64,000 nucleotides of DNA. Origin: Isoperla grammatica (lineage: Eukaryota; Arthropoda; Insecta; Plecoptera; Perlodidae). The stretch covers positions 36,590,608 to 36,654,607 of the forward strand of contig OX246739.1 of assembly GCA_945910005.1 (NCBI GenBank). The letters run 5' to 3'. The notes under the pieces were generated by a model. The model was not told the DNA's origin. It searched no databases and was given only the letters and a program-made list of their open reading frames with translations. Below are positions 49,743-61,523 of this stretch, piece after piece; positions within the stretch are counted from its first letter, which is position 1; each line of letters begins with the position of its first letter. The translations under genes were made by a program, and so were the position numbers.

Positions 49743-50283
49743 AAAACAATTGTTATTCAATAATTTATTTTCTCTTTAGATAGATTATCATATCTGTCAA
49801 CCAATGCATTATTTAGAAGTAGACTATTAGTATAGATAGACCACTAGCAATGGCTGGTATAATTAAACGTTTAACATTTAAACGGGCGCACGTCTTATTT
49901 TCTATTTCACATTTTTGCTTTTACATGTCTTTTGAATGGGAATGTGTTATATATGTATAGGCTACAGGTTATGTTGATAAGACGCCAATCGGCTGGAATA
50001 GTATAATGTAGGGATAGGATCGAACAGCTTACCTTTGTGTAAGATGACAAATTTTAGGAGTTGAAAGTAAACATTGAAGACACATAATACAAAAGTGATG
50101 GGACGTTTCGCTGTTGTTAAGTTAAGCTGTGTGTTAAGCTGTTGGATCCTATCTCTACATTATACTATGTATATACTAGGCTACAATAATAATATTGAAT
50201 TGGGTGTATCCAGGAGCACAAAAGCTCACCAAAATATTTGTTTATGTGCCGAAAATACGAATTATTTTCGAATGTAGGTATTG

Positions 50284-50777
50284 TTAGAGGGGTAAAATTT
50301 CCGGAAAGGTATGACGGAAATTTTCCGGGGAAATTTCCAAAAAAGTTCCAAATCTAAAAAACATGCAAATTGCAAATATAACTAAGCAAATTTTATTTAA
50401 ATTTATTGTTACTAAATTATATACTAATTAACTTATTTGAGTTTCCCCATACTTTACTTAAAACAATTAATTTCATGTGGATGTGATCAGCCCAATCAGC
50501 CACATGATCTTGGAAACTATAGGGTTATGTTGCCCCAATTGAGTTGCAAAGCCACTGCCTTGTTCAAAAGCATTTATGCAGGAAATTTAAAACATTCGAA
50601 TAATAATAATATACAGATCAGCATTGTCCCAACATGGAGTCATGGTCCTAAACAGTAATAAAGTGCAAGGCAATGATGTGCACTGAATGCCCACCTTTTG
50701 CCCATCATTAAAAATATATTTCCGGAAAGATAAACTCAAGAAAATTTCCCGTGGAAATATTTCCGATTTACATCCCT
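50284..50777. mobile_element. hAT-type MITE, 494 bp, with 8-bp TSD
   Basis: A perfect 8-bp duplication, AGGTATTG (50276-50283 and 50778-50785), flanks the element. The right end, read inward, is AGGGATGTAAATCGG; the left is a degraded AGGGGTAAAAT. TTTCCGG/GGAAATTTTCC motifs crowd both subterminal regions. It has no coding capacity. Confidence 0.85.
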
Positions 50778-51106
50778 AGGTATTGTATTGTGTTAAGCCA
50801 TAAATGAAACAACTATAATATTTAATAAAACACATACTTTGCTTTTGTTAAAAAAACTTTCTTCATCTACATGTCATGTTGTCGTTTAAGCACGTTTAAT
50901 ATCCCAGTTTATGTGAATGCAATTTATGATTTATCCCACCTCTAATGACATACCACTTGATTTCATTAGAAATAGTAGGTTTCTTTTTTCTTATTCCTTA
51001 CTTACTCTAGTAAGACTCAGCCATTGATATGATTGAATAATTCACTACCACGATCTAAATGTCAGATCACCAGGATATCAGAATAGATATCTACCAGAAA
51101 CTTTAA

Positions 51107-51125
51107 ATCGATTTACATCCCTATA
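51107..51125. mobile_element. Solo terminus of the same hAT family
   Basis: AAATCGATTTACATCCCTA matches the right end of the 494-bp element (GATTTACATCCCT). No left partner was found. Confidence 0.4.
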
Positions 51126-51207
51126 GTGAAAATATTGCTTTTTTTACTTTAGGCCTACTCAAAATAGTTGGGTTTCAGTTATTTTGTGTCTGCTGTTTCC
51201 AACCTAC

Positions 51208-51370
51208 CTTTGTAAAAACTCCAATCCTGCGGCACCATCCGATGGATACTCCATGTTGAAGATAAAGTATGAGGCAATCATAAGAACCATCGCCTCATAG
51301 ATGGACAATGTGCCCCCAATCACATTGTTTTCCACCACCACATGTACCGCACATGTCTTGGGTAAACCAA
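51208..51370 (-). CDS. SAMD3-like gene, exon 6 (last one found)
   Basis: The exon runs from acceptor TTTCCAG to donor AAAG|GTAGGT, 163 bp, entering in phase 1 and leaving in phase 2. It encodes LPKTCAVHVVVENNVIGG, then LSIYEAMVLMIASYFIFNM and EYPSDGAAGLEFLQ. In the SAMD3-like family as I recall it, the equivalent segment is 'F.vc.eg......fl.al..lfa.yyvFNi.Y......tLEFiQR', so the match covers the whole exon. The family's final exon normally continues with a short conserved C-terminus (GxNP-type motif). I could not find it to the left, where several transposons intervene. The gene may be 3' truncated, or its last intron may be very long. Confidence 0.75.
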
Positions 51371-51917
51371 CTGGAAATATAGACCAAGAATAATATTATA
51401 TAAGTTACTACTTACATGCTCAGTACAACTGGACATACTAATTCAAAATGGAAAATAGAGGTTACAGCTCAGATGTGTTTGTAGTTTGTATTACACCCAG
51501 CATTTTATTTAGTTTATGAATTACAAAAACTAACAAAAAATAACTGTTGATAGCTATGGTAGAATGTATCAAATTAAACCACATTCTCAACCGGTTTAAA
51601 TAATTCGTCTGTTTACGTTACTCTGAAAGTTGAATGAAATCAGGCATCAATCAAGTAAGCTGTTTACTTTCCATCCAAAAGTGATGTGTGTGTATCCCAT
51701 TTAGCATCATTCTACGTGGCCTAGCAGGGAACTAATAATATGTATTTATAGCTTTCAATTTTTAAAATAGACTTTCAATTAAAATCCTTAGTAGATCATC
51801 CTAGAGATTGACTGCGACAATTACACTGGAACATGGTATACCTTTTTACTTCAACGGAACAAACTCAACGAGGTACAACAGAAATGGATAATAATGGCTA
51901 ATGCGACCGAGTTAAGA

Positions 51918-52283
51918 GAAAGGACTGCCGCCAATATTAAAACCGCGCAAAATTACAATTTTTTAATCATAACTCAATAATGCTACACCACATCAAAACA
52001 GTAAAAACACCTCTATTTGGGTTTTAAAAAACTGAATAATTCTTTAAAAAGCATCTGGATATCATAATTAGTACCGGTATGGGTGTTATTTGTACTTTAC
52101 TTAATTATACGAAGAAAATTCCAAATATCAACCCTGATAATTACATTAACACAAAATATTTTTTTCTTTCAAACCCAAATGGAGGCATGTTTTCACTTTT
52201 TCGATGTGGTTTAGCATTAATGAGATATGATTAAAAAACGTTAATTTTGCACGGTTTTAATATTGGCGGTAGTAATTCCTTTT
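51918..52283. mobile_element. Long-TIR foldback element, about 365 bp, in an intron
   Basis: Arms of about 100 bp are inverted repeats. The left reads CTGCCGCCAATATTAAAACC, and the right as reverse complement CTACCGCCAATATTAAAACC. The similarity runs on through a TTTTTTAATCATA stretch, a CACCACATC/AACCACATC match and CATTTGGGTTT-like ends. The central spacer is about 130 bp. It lies in the intron between SAMD3-like exons 5 and 6 and has no coding capacity. Confidence 0.8.
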
Positions 52284-53516
52284 AATGCAGACAAATAGTG
52301 CACAGTATAAGTCAGTAATCATAGCTCACTACGTAATTGCATGTTGAATTTCAATGACATGAATTTAAATAAATAAATAAATGTCAAATTGGAAAAAGTT
52401 GGGCCTTAAAGTAACATTATTTATATAGGAACAGATTTTGCAGGATCCTGCGTCATTGTAGAGCGTAACAAAAACCTCCGAGGTGCGTTGTACGATCATA
52501 CTTTATGCAGAGGATATATAGCCCGCGTCCAGAAATAATAATTAGTAGCACAATTGTCGCAATAATCGAGATCGCAATCGTAAACACCGAATCGGTAAAT
52601 CGTTGAAAATAATACCAGTCTATTAGACTCAAAAAAAGACCGCCTAAAAATGTATCTAAACTAAATCGCAATCATTGCTAATGGTATCGTAGTTGAGAAA
52701 GGTTGGTTATATTTTTTATTTTTCTACGAATGCTATTGCGATAACCGATGTGAGTAAGACAGAAAACACTGTTTGATGATTCCAAACACTACTATTTTGT
52801 CAAGACCCAAGAGGGTTGTGGATTAGACCTAGAACACCATGTTTTCACATTCTTCGCGGGTGTACTCGAATACACACTACTTTTACAGGAGGCCGTTATT
52901 GGGTGTATTCCCGATTACAACTATACAACTAGGATTGCAATACCTATTGCGATACTTGTGCGTAGGGCTTTACCAAAAATGGTACAACTACAATACTGGA
53001 CACTCGATGAAGTTAGCGGCGAATGAAAACCTAGAGGCAAGTTTTGACCCTACTCTTGAAAGCACCGTCTGGTGGAGGGAATCGCATATATGCGTACTAC
53101 TAAATTGGAATTTGCCGCAGTAGAGACAAACCTTGCCAGTAGGATCGCTGCTAAAAACGTTTGCCGCCGCAACAATGATAAAATTGGAAGGTGTCCCAGT
53201 AGGCAGTATTAAGTTAATCTTTTACAATATTTGGCTTTACATTTCTTATTTCTCAAGTTCTATACCTGGTTCAAAGGTTTCTATAACGTCCAAAAGGTTG
53301 GCAGCGGGATCCACGGTTTTTGTTTTTTTGTTGGCAGTGGTATCCACGGTTTTTGTTTTTTTTGTTTTTTGGCCATCTGAAATGAAATGTAGACATAAGC
53401 TTATGTTAGACATACATATTATAGGCATTATTATATTTCAAATAAAAGCTGAAATTTTGCAGATACTATAGAGTCAATAATGATTAAACACGTCTTAAAT
53501 AGTTAAAAAAAAATAA

Positions 53517-53637
53517 TGGCGTTTTCCAATGGCTGCGCTGGACCGTACTGGGTGTGCCTTTAGGAATTAAAACAACAATGCACAACAATAATATAAATGC
53601 ACCAGTGTGTACTGATGCAGCCCATTGGAAAACGGCA
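53517..53637. mobile_element. 121-bp MITE with TAA duplication, in an intron
   Basis: TGGCGTTTTCCAATGGCTGC on the left pairs with TGCCGTTTTCCAATGGGCTG (reverse complement) on the right. TAA flanks both ends (53514-53516 and 53638-53640), which fits a PIF/Harbinger-type MITE. Confidence 0.75.
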
Positions 53638-54679
53638 TAAGAGTGCCTACTAAAAACGTTACACTAATTAATAATCGTGAGACTGCAAATTTAAAATGCA
53701 TTATATTTCCTTCCCAAATATATAGGCTAACAATTTTTTAATCTAAACATTACGAAAAACTATTTATTGGGGAAATTCTGTGATCGGCGAAGATGCCTCC
53801 GGCAACTCACCCTGTCCCTCAAACCCCGCTTGCCTTGCATGCCACATAACTTGTGTTCCTCGTTACATACCGAACCCTCTCCGAAATTATTCCTACATCA
53901 CGCCACTGCTAGTGTGTATATGTATATATAAAAAAAGTTACACCATAGTTACTGGAAAATAATAAATATTTTTCTGAAACGAAATGGCGGCAAAATTTGA
54001 GGTGGCCATATTATAGTTCATTTTCGTACGGTCACGATAATTTAATTGCAATCTGATAAGTATTAGAGGCAGAAATTTCATTTGTATTGCTGTCTATAAG
54101 TAAAGTAACTATGGCAATGAAAAATGCACATGCACATCCGTTCTTATATTCAACAAAGTCGGGAAGTATAATAGCTTTGACAATTAAAAATATGTAAGCA
54201 TTGCACATTCAGGTTTTAAATTTTGTTTGTGGTTTTTAAGAACTTCTGGTTAGCATGTTCTTGGCTGTGCACATGCTCGCTTATCAACGCGTCACACAGA
54301 GCGTTTTCCTAGTTTTTAGATTCCTGTGACTATTTTCAATACAATAGGCCTACTAGTTTTTTGTGAACATTGTATTTGTGGGCAATGTATTTTAGAATAA
54401 GTACAGGGGTGGAAAGTGTGTGACTTTGTAGAACTCCAATGTTAAAAATCACGAAAATCGAGAACTTTGAAACAAGGTACAGTTTCTCGAAAACCAGCCC
54501 AGGAAGACCACTTTTTCTTGACGTATTGAAGTGAACCGTGACTACAAGTATACACAAATTTGGTAATTTTGAGTCGCAGCCGATTAACGCTTGAGCTACC
54601 TTAACTCATCTTTCTCACATATCTGATAAAAAGTAGTTTGTACACAAAAAGTAAAATACAATTATTGCTAAATACTTAC

Positions 54680-54749
54680 CCATCAGAGCAATGTATGGTG
54701 TTTTCGGAGCATCTGCATCGGCTTCTACCTCATCTACTGAGGTTGTTAC
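54680..54749 (-). CDS. SAMD3-like gene, exon 5
   Basis: A 70-bp exon between acceptor TTTGCAG and donor ATGG|GTAAGTATT enters in phase 0 and leaves in phase 1. It encodes VTTSVDEVEADADAPKTPY followed by IALM. The acidic linker then a short 'P.ia.mG' segment fits the loop between the helical and C-terminal parts of the family. It joins exons 4 and 6 without a frame break. Confidence 0.75.
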
Positions 54750-55166
54750 CTGCAAAGTAATGCATTCAGTTTTAAATTTAAAAATGAGTTTTTAGTACAA
54801 ATATATAAAATAATGTGGAAAAAACAAAACAGTAAGGTAATATGGTATAAAAGCAATAAGATCATTACCATAGTACAGTAATTTTAAAGATAGAAGAACA
54901 TAAGTGGTAGGGCCTACATAAGAGTATGTAATAAAATACATAATATAATTTATAATTATAACTCTTTGGTTTTAACGCAAACCCAATAAGTTCTGTAAGA
55001 TGAGTGTGTGCATCAATAAGGTGATATGAAGACCACTGGTCTAGACTCTAGAGGATTGGTGTATTTGGCATCTCAAGCAAATGTTGTCATTGATAGATAG
55101 TTACCTAAGCTGTTAAAACTCAACTTCTAATATAATATAAAAATGTTATTGAAAAAATAGACTCAC

Positions 55167-55451
55167 GTCATAGTGCCTAGTGTATGCCTCCTCATTTTGA
55201 TCCCAGAGGAAGCACAACACAAGAAACATGCCATATGCACTGTTTTGTGGCTCTTCAAATTGGCCACCAATGGTTTCCAGTATTTTTTTGGCTTCTGCCA
55301 CAGCACAACCCTTGTTTTTTTTCATTTTATCTTTTACTAAAGATTTCATGAATTGGTAGTAGGTATTGCCTTTTATTTTGAACTGTTCATTAGCTCTTGC
55401 CATCAAATTAAAACCCATCAGGCTTTCAAAATGCTGCATGAGGTACTCTCC
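55167..55451 (-). CDS. SAMD3-like gene, exon 4
   Basis: A 285-bp, 95-codon exon, phase 0 at both ends, with acceptor TATTTTCAG and donor GAC|GTGAGT. It encodes GEYLMQHFESLMGFNLM at its start and GMFLVLCFLWDQNEEAYTR near its end. In the family this follows directly after the 'RWPfLF' motif at the end of the previous exon (here RWPFLLQ|GEYLMQHFE), as 'WPYLF...L..HFE.L'. The segment is probably helical, and its biochemical role is not known to me. Confidence 0.8.
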
Positions 55452-55547
55452 CTGAAAATATAAAATCATCAAATAGGTATTAGGGTGTCTAAAGAGTAAA
55501 AAAGGGAAAACATCCACTTGGCAACATTACAAGTAAGGTTGCCCATC

Positions 55548-55938
<391 letters not shown>

Positions 55939-56008
55939 ACACACGTACAAACGTATTAGTTTAATGTTAAAAAGTATATTATTGACTTATTGTTATATAT
56001 TGCTTTAC

Positions 56009-56670
56009 CTGCAGTAGGAATGGCCATCGACCACGAAGATTCCTGACCAGCATTTTTGAATTGATGTCCATCCTTTGGCCTATGTATGTTAACTCCATGT
56101 AATTCTTCACCTTCCGTTTGTCATAATCTAACAGATCATGTTCTGCTAGAAGACTCTTCCTTTTGTCTTCAAGACTTGCCGCAGTTTCGTTGTTCGGCAA
56201 GTCTTCTGGTTGCCAATTTGGGCAACCGTACATTTGCTTTTTGGTAGGGCCTTTTGGTGTATTTTTATTTGTTGGCGCATCGATTAGGCCACCTTCATCT
56301 TCACCAAAGAGAGATGCTAATTTCCTCTTTTTGCTTAAAGAGTTAAGCCTGTTCAGATATGTTATTCTTAGTTCGAGTTGCCGTTTAAGGGAACTCCATC
56401 CACAACCTATGTTGTCCTTGAACGTGGCCGGATACTTTGTCACAATTTTGGAGGCCACTGCATTTAATATCTTTTCTTTCGGATATTTGGATATGTTATG
56501 AATGTCATCACAGAGCCTCCTGACCATCTCATTTCGAAGAGCCCCACTGCATGGGCGCTTTTCTTCCATGCATTTGAGAATTTGGTTCGGGAATTTGTGG
56601 TATGGTACCACATACAGGTCGATGGAGGTTGGTGTACCATTAACGTTCGATGACGTTGATGGTTGTGAAT
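56009..56670 (-). CDS. SAMD3-like gene, exon 3 (core domain)
   Basis: A 662-bp exon from acceptor TTTGTAG to donor CTGCAG|GTAAAG enters in phase 1 and leaves in phase 0. It begins with a Ser/Thr/Pro linker, then DLYVVPYHKFPNQILKCMEE. The core pattern 'R.eMVRrLcd.i......Yp......vA.kIv.KYPa.fkD.IG.Gw.SL..QL..Ri.ylnR' follows, typical of the SAMD3-like family recalled from fish and invertebrate proteomes. Next come a basic stretch (SKKRKLASLFG), a YGCPNWQPEDLP segment corresponding to the family's 'YGC..wqP..lP', a charged helical region (LEDKRKSLLAEHDLLDYDKR) and a terminal LRGRWPFLLQ. Agreement across the exon is strong. The molecular function of the family is unknown to me. Confidence 0.85.
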
Positions 56671-56697
56671 CTACAAATTAATAACACAGGTTAAATG

Positions 56698-57102
56698 TAG
56701 GGATGCACACGATAATCGATATTATCGTTCGATATTCGATATGCAATAAAATTTCGATAATCGATAATACAAATATTATCGAATGGTCTGATTTCTAAAA
56801 AAGCGGGTTCGTAAAGCATTATTTCGTTCTTCTCGGACCTTTCTAGTATTGAAATACTCAAAGATACTCCCAAAATACTAGGCCTCGGGCCTCGTAAAAT
56901 GTGATTATACTCTCAGCAGTGTCACGTCAGATGTGTCCACGTAATGTTGCCATATACTTATGTGCTCGATTAGGCAACATATCACTGAAACTGTAAAAGA
57001 TTACTTCAATTTTGTAAATTATTATCGTTCGATATTATCGATCGATAATGCAGTCATCTTTTCGATTGTCGATAGTTTTTATTTTATCGATGTTCATCCC
57101 TA
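56698..57102. mobile_element. hAT-type MITE, 405 bp, 27 bp from a splice acceptor
   Basis: TAGGGATG termini at both ends are flanked by a perfect 8-bp duplication, GTTAAATG (56690-56697 and 57103-57110). The subterminal DNA is packed with TCGATAAT/ATTATCGA words. It lies in the intron upstream of SAMD3-like exon 3, leaving only 27 intronic bases between its edge and the exon. Confidence 0.92.
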
Positions 57103-57379
57103 GTTAAATGTAATTACCAAAGTAGTGGTGGCAACCAATTAATCATTGACAAGCAGTTTCTAATTGTAAGTTTGTGTACTACAGTACTTTGTAGTACCTA
57201 TATGAGTTTCAATGGGCATTTCAAATTTCTTCAGACTTTCTTCCGAACCCAAGTGAGCCAAACGAGTGTAAAAACTCTAAAAAAATCTGATATGGAATAG
57301 TGCCTGTACTAATAAAGATGTATGTGTATTACATAATTATTAATTAATGGTAAAATAGTTCACTTTAATTTATGAAGGC

Positions 57380-57501
57380 TAAAGCGAGGTCCACAATAGC
57401 CCGGGAAGGAGCTTCCCGTTCCCGTTATTAGGCAATAATAAATCATAGCCAACTTTCCCGTTCCCGGAGCTCCTTCCCGGGCGATTGTCAACGCCGCTTT
57501 A
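57380..57501. mobile_element. Foldback MITE, about 122 bp
   Basis: TAAAGCGAGGTCCACAATAG on the left is matched by the reverse complement of the right end, TAAAGCGGCGTTGACAATCG. Both continue CCCGGGAAGGAGCT. It is nearly a single hairpin. The TA at each edge may be the target duplication. Confidence 0.8.
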
Positions 57502-57596
57502 AAAACTAAATCAATCAATATCGATCCCTATTACCAACAATTAAGTCGGTTAGGGGGTGAGATAATCTCACCCCATTCTTGGTAATAAAGCAATAA

Positions 57597-57862
57597 ATAA
57601 AAAAATATAAATGTATATTTGTTGCCTAGGCTTACCCAATCAGTAACAAAAATTGATTTGCATTGAGGGCCGTTATACAATTTATTATCTGTCTCGGTCC
57701 TAATACTTCTCCAAACTCACCATTTTACAATAGTGTGTCAGTATCATATTGATAGATTTATGTCGATGTTAGAAACAGAAAAACCCAGCTTGAACCGCAA
57801 ATTGAACCTTAGACCTTCTGTATTAGAAGCATGAATAAGCCCACATGGTTAACAAGCCCCAC
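57597..57862 (-). mobile_element. tRNA-like SINE, second diverged copy
   Basis: On the minus strand a tRNA-like head (about 57862-57786; B box GGTTCAATTTG) precedes a body ending CAAATCAATTTTTGTTACTG, then ATTGGGTAAGCC and an AT-rich tail. Head and tail both match the element at 30735-31175, but the body is shorter. Confidence 0.65.
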
Positions 57863-58130
57863 AAATTGACAAAAAATAATACTAAATGTAGGTATTTGTA
57901 TTTGTATTATTATTAAAACATCGACATATGCCGTAACTATTAATGTTAGTGAATAGTGATGTTTTGTGGCAGCAGGGTTGTATAATGATAATAATCTTTA
58001 ACTTAGTTACAATAATGTCAGGTTGAGTGAATGAGTGGGGGTTGTCTACCGATTTCTAGTATGATGATAAGATAATTTGATTAATTTTTGTTATAACAAA
58101 ATGTATGGGTAATATTTTGTGCCTAATTAC

Positions 58131-58217
58131 CAGGTGTTGAAGATGACAAACTTGGAGGCGTTTGTTGGCCTACTATGACCTTGTCCTTGGGGGTGGTGTA
58201 ACCATCCAGTACAGTTG
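58131..58217 (-). CDS. SAMD3-like gene, exon 2 (linker)
   Basis: An 87-bp exon with acceptor TTTCTAG and donor ACCTG|GTAATT, phase 1 in and out. It encodes TVLDGYTTPKDKVIVGQQ then TPPSLSSSTP. This is a Ser/Thr/Pro-rich linker between the SAM-like domain and the core domain, as expected of the family. The call rests on splice signals, phase and position, as the sequence itself is not conserved enough to identify. Confidence 0.65.
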
Positions 58218-58265
58218 CTAGAAAGCAAATTAAACAGTATTGTTTAGTAATCATTAGTGTGCTGT

Positions 58266-58425
58266 AGTCAAGTAACGGAAGTAACGCATTACTGTAACGA
58301 AATTACTTTTTCAGTAACGTGCGAGTAATCTTACAAAATTTTCAATGAATAACATAACGGAAAAGTAATTTCATTATAATTTGGTGTTAGTAAGCGTTAC
58401 TTTCGGCCATGCCCTATGCCCTTTA
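58266..58425. repeat. GTAACG-rich MITE-like sequence
   Basis: Multiple GTAACG/CGTTAC words (AAGTAACGGAAGTAACGCAT and later AAGCGTTACTTT) form imperfect inverted repeats. A related stretch (TAACGCATTACTGTAACG) occurs at about 45190-45207. Ends and target duplication were not resolved. Confidence 0.45.
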
Positions 58426-60525
58426 TTCAATCGGCCTGTATCCTGTATAAGGACAGCCAATTCGCTTATTTTTTAAATGCCAAATAAAATATGATATTAA
58501 AATTCATAAATGTCTAAAACTACACCTAAACAGAGCTTAAATTACCTCTCTTAATGAGCCTTTTCAAACTCCTTAAAATTTCCTCCTCTTTCCTCTGATA
58601 ACGTAAAATCAAAAGGAGACAAATGTTAATTTTAAAACTAATTTTTGAAAGTAATTTAATTAATTTTTCCATAAGAATTAACGTAGTTTAATTTTTGGAT
58701 AAGTAACTTTACATATCAATAGGGCACTTTCCTCAGAGATAAATATTGCTCATAGTACCTAAAAATGATAGATCCTTATTAACAAATAACTTGGATATAA
58801 TGTTTATGTCTGAGAAATGTATAGTTCCAATTCTATTAGCATTTAAAGTTTGACATTTTTTCCTGCATTGTGAAACGGTCCGTGACGTAAAACGTTGGCA
58901 AACAACACATTTTATTAATGAATTTATTGAAGTTCTTTGGAATTTACAACTATCTCACGTGTTAGAACAGCACTTCATTGTTGTCGATGTTCAGATGTTT
59001 TATTTTAAAACCACAATATTTTCAAATATTTTTTAAAAGTAGCCTACCGTATTGCAATTATTGAACATTACCGCATAAATTATTGTTCACAAGTTATTAT
59101 TGAACATTTTAGAAACAAATTTGATATGAAACATGCTATTGTGAGTGAAATTATTAGCAAAACAGCATTTCTTGATATGATTGGGTGGTTGTGATCCTAA
59201 CGTTTAACGTAATTCCCCGTTTTTTCCGCCAAAACGATGTGTGAAAGTTTCGGGTGATTTTTATCAATGAAATCTATTCCAAAACGCACACATATTGATG
59301 TGATTCTATATAGAAAATGATATTCAACTAGATGGAACCATAAAAAATCAATCGAAAATTCCCTATGGTATTACATTTTGACTGAAGTAGTAAGCAATGT
59401 AGTTTCACTACTTTTAAAAAGTAATTTACCCAGGTCTGTTAACTACAGTATACCCACTAGGCATATAGCCATATTTTGGCTTAATCGTTACATTTTCGTT
59501 GCGTATATATTAAGAGGCATATTCCCTATCATAGATATAATTGCCACCAATAGTAAAAATTATATTATTGTTTTAAAACAAGTTTGAACCAATACTAATT
59601 TACTTAATTTGGTTGATTTGGTATGGCAATTTCGAAACGTTTAAACATGCATGACCTATAGAGCTAGACTACAGAGGTTTCGATTTCGAACGAACATGTA
59701 AAGTGACAAAAAGTAATTACTGGTAAGTTTTAATTTATATTAGGCATTGTTAACATTCAACAAAAAATATGAGCTTATTGTTTTCACATTAATACTTACC
59801 GTACTTAATACAAAAATTAATACTTTGTGTAACAGGGAATACAACTTTGAATTCAGGATATTCTGACACATTTTTGGCATATATTACTTCACTTAACCAA
59901 GATTAATGGAATATTTATATTTATGCATGGTAGGCCTACTATTGGAAAAATAAGTGGGCTCTTCTATCGTATAAATTATACTTTCAAATAATCATGCATA
60001 GGTTTTGAAAAACCTACAGCACGAATCTGTTTGACACAATGTTCAACTTATACCCACAAAATACAACAAACACAAGTTAGTTGAAATTATGTTTGTAATT
60101 ACTAATTTTATAAAAAAATTGGTTTGCAACACCAGTTTAAAAAGCGTTTAGAAATTAAAAGATTCAATTTAATATTAAATAATTTAATTTTGTTGCATGT
60201 AATTTTTGAACTAACTTTGTTTGCTAATTAATGATATTGATATATAAATAAGATGAAGACTAAACAAAATGGGATATCAAATTATGTTCATTGTTAGTAT
60301 CTGTGAATGACGACTTAGATGTGGCTCTGTAATAATCGTCGAAATTGTATTGACTAAAATTTACCCATTGCTTTGTTCAACTTTAAATGACCATTTAAAT
60401 ATTCATCATCATTACTTATTGATAATTAATATCAACTGGTGTGCCCAGCACATCAGAAATCTAATTAAAAATGCATAGAAACTAGTTGCACTGGGCTAGT
60501 ATGATTGATACTATGGCAGACTTAC

Positions 60526-60749
60526 GTTTGAACATCTTCTGTGCCTCTCTGATGATTATTCTTGCTTGAATTGGCTTCAACGTAGGTTGAAGATCCTCGC
60601 AAGTTACCAGTTCAAGGTGAGACATCTCGGTAACCCCGAGTGTCTCCACGAGAAGCTCCCGTAGCTCATCTCCCGTAGCTCATGTTTTATGTTATCAATA
60701 TTTTTTAAATGTTTTTTAAAAAACATTATCACCTCATCAGTACCGGTAT
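60526..60749 (-). CDS. SAMD3-like gene, exon 1 found (SAM-like domain, frame broken)
   Basis: A 224-bp exon runs from acceptor TTTTTTCAG to donor AAAC|GTAAGT. Its second half encodes LRELLVETLGVTEMSHLELV, then TCEDLQPTLKPIQARIII, a SAM-like helical pattern ('...lt.eDL.p.lkpiqaRkl...') that opens the SAMD3-like family. Its first half is open in a different frame (TGTDEVIMFFKKHLKNI). The two halves are separated by a perfect 14-bp tandem duplication (60656-60669 and 60670-60683), which shifts the frame and leads to a stop. Discounting 14 bp makes the exon phase 1 in and phase 1 out, matching exon 2. The exon therefore looks intact in ancestry and broken in this sequence. A start at the internal Met of TEMSHLE would escape the lesion but lose half the domain. 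Confidence 0.7.
60656..60683. repeat. 14-bp tandem duplication in the SAM-like exon
   Basis: CTCCCGTAGCTCAT occurs twice head to tail. It is frame-disrupting in the minus-strand exon that contains it. Confidence 0.95.
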
Positions 60750-61143
60750 CTGAAAAAAATGTAAGCACACATTTAATTTATCATAAAAGGGTACAACCAT
60801 TAAAGAAGTAACTAACATTCCATACACATAAAATATATAGATTTATACAGGTTTTCATGTAAACCATCTGAATCTTTTACTGTAAATGCCATATTAACCA
60901 TGGGTTGGATCTTTTATGACAAAACTCACATTTGAATTTGAAGTGCAAACAACATTTACATTCGTGTATGGTCTGTATCAAGCCCAAGTTGTTGAATTCT
61001 GGTGATTAGCCACACATGGGATGTTTGGCACTGTGATATGTTTTTGCCTTAAGAACGAAGCTGGTATAGCTCCACGTTAAAAAACACACAAAATGTTCAT
61101 ATTTTGATTATATCTCAAGAATGCACCTCAAAATCGAAAAATA

Positions 61144-61523
61144 TCTGAGTCAATGGCAGACTGTGGTTTGGTAAGCCCTAGAGACTGAATGATAAATGTA
61201 ACATATTATTATAATCAGCAGGGTAGTGGTTTCAGCAGGTGGCCAGTGCCAAGTCGAAAATTGTGCCCGTTACTGCAGGTACAAAATTGGTACTTATGGA
61301 TTCTTCTTTATAAATAATTAATACGTGTTTCACCATTTTGTGTATCACCAATGGTACAAAAACCACCACCAAACCACGTGAGCGAAGCCACGGCGGGTAC
61401 TACAGACTGCTAGTTAGTAATACAACTGCTATAGAAATAAAACCATACTGATTATAATGTTAGATACATTTACCATTTAGTCTGTATAGGGCTTACCAAA
61501 CCACAGCCCGCTGTTGACTCGGA
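61144..61523. mobile_element. MITE, 380 bp, TA duplication
   Basis: Inverted repeats of about 65 bp: TCTGAGTCAATGGCAGACTG on the left, TCCGAGTCAACAGCGGGCTG (reverse complement) on the right, both continuing TGGTTTGGTAAGCCCTA. TA flanks both edges (61142-61143 and 61524-61525), which suggests a Tc1/mariner-type non-autonomous element. It lies between the transposase-like ORF and the SAM-like exon. Confidence 0.8.

Noticed and set aside
52453..52671. Hydrophobic minus-strand ORF as a membrane-protein exon
   Set aside because: It lies in an intron next to a foldback element in AT-rich DNA, has no clear splice sites in phase with neighbours, and hydrophobic translations are common in T-rich sequence.
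56163..56501. 112-codon plus-strand ORF
   Set aside because: Antisense shadow of SAMD3-like exon 3.
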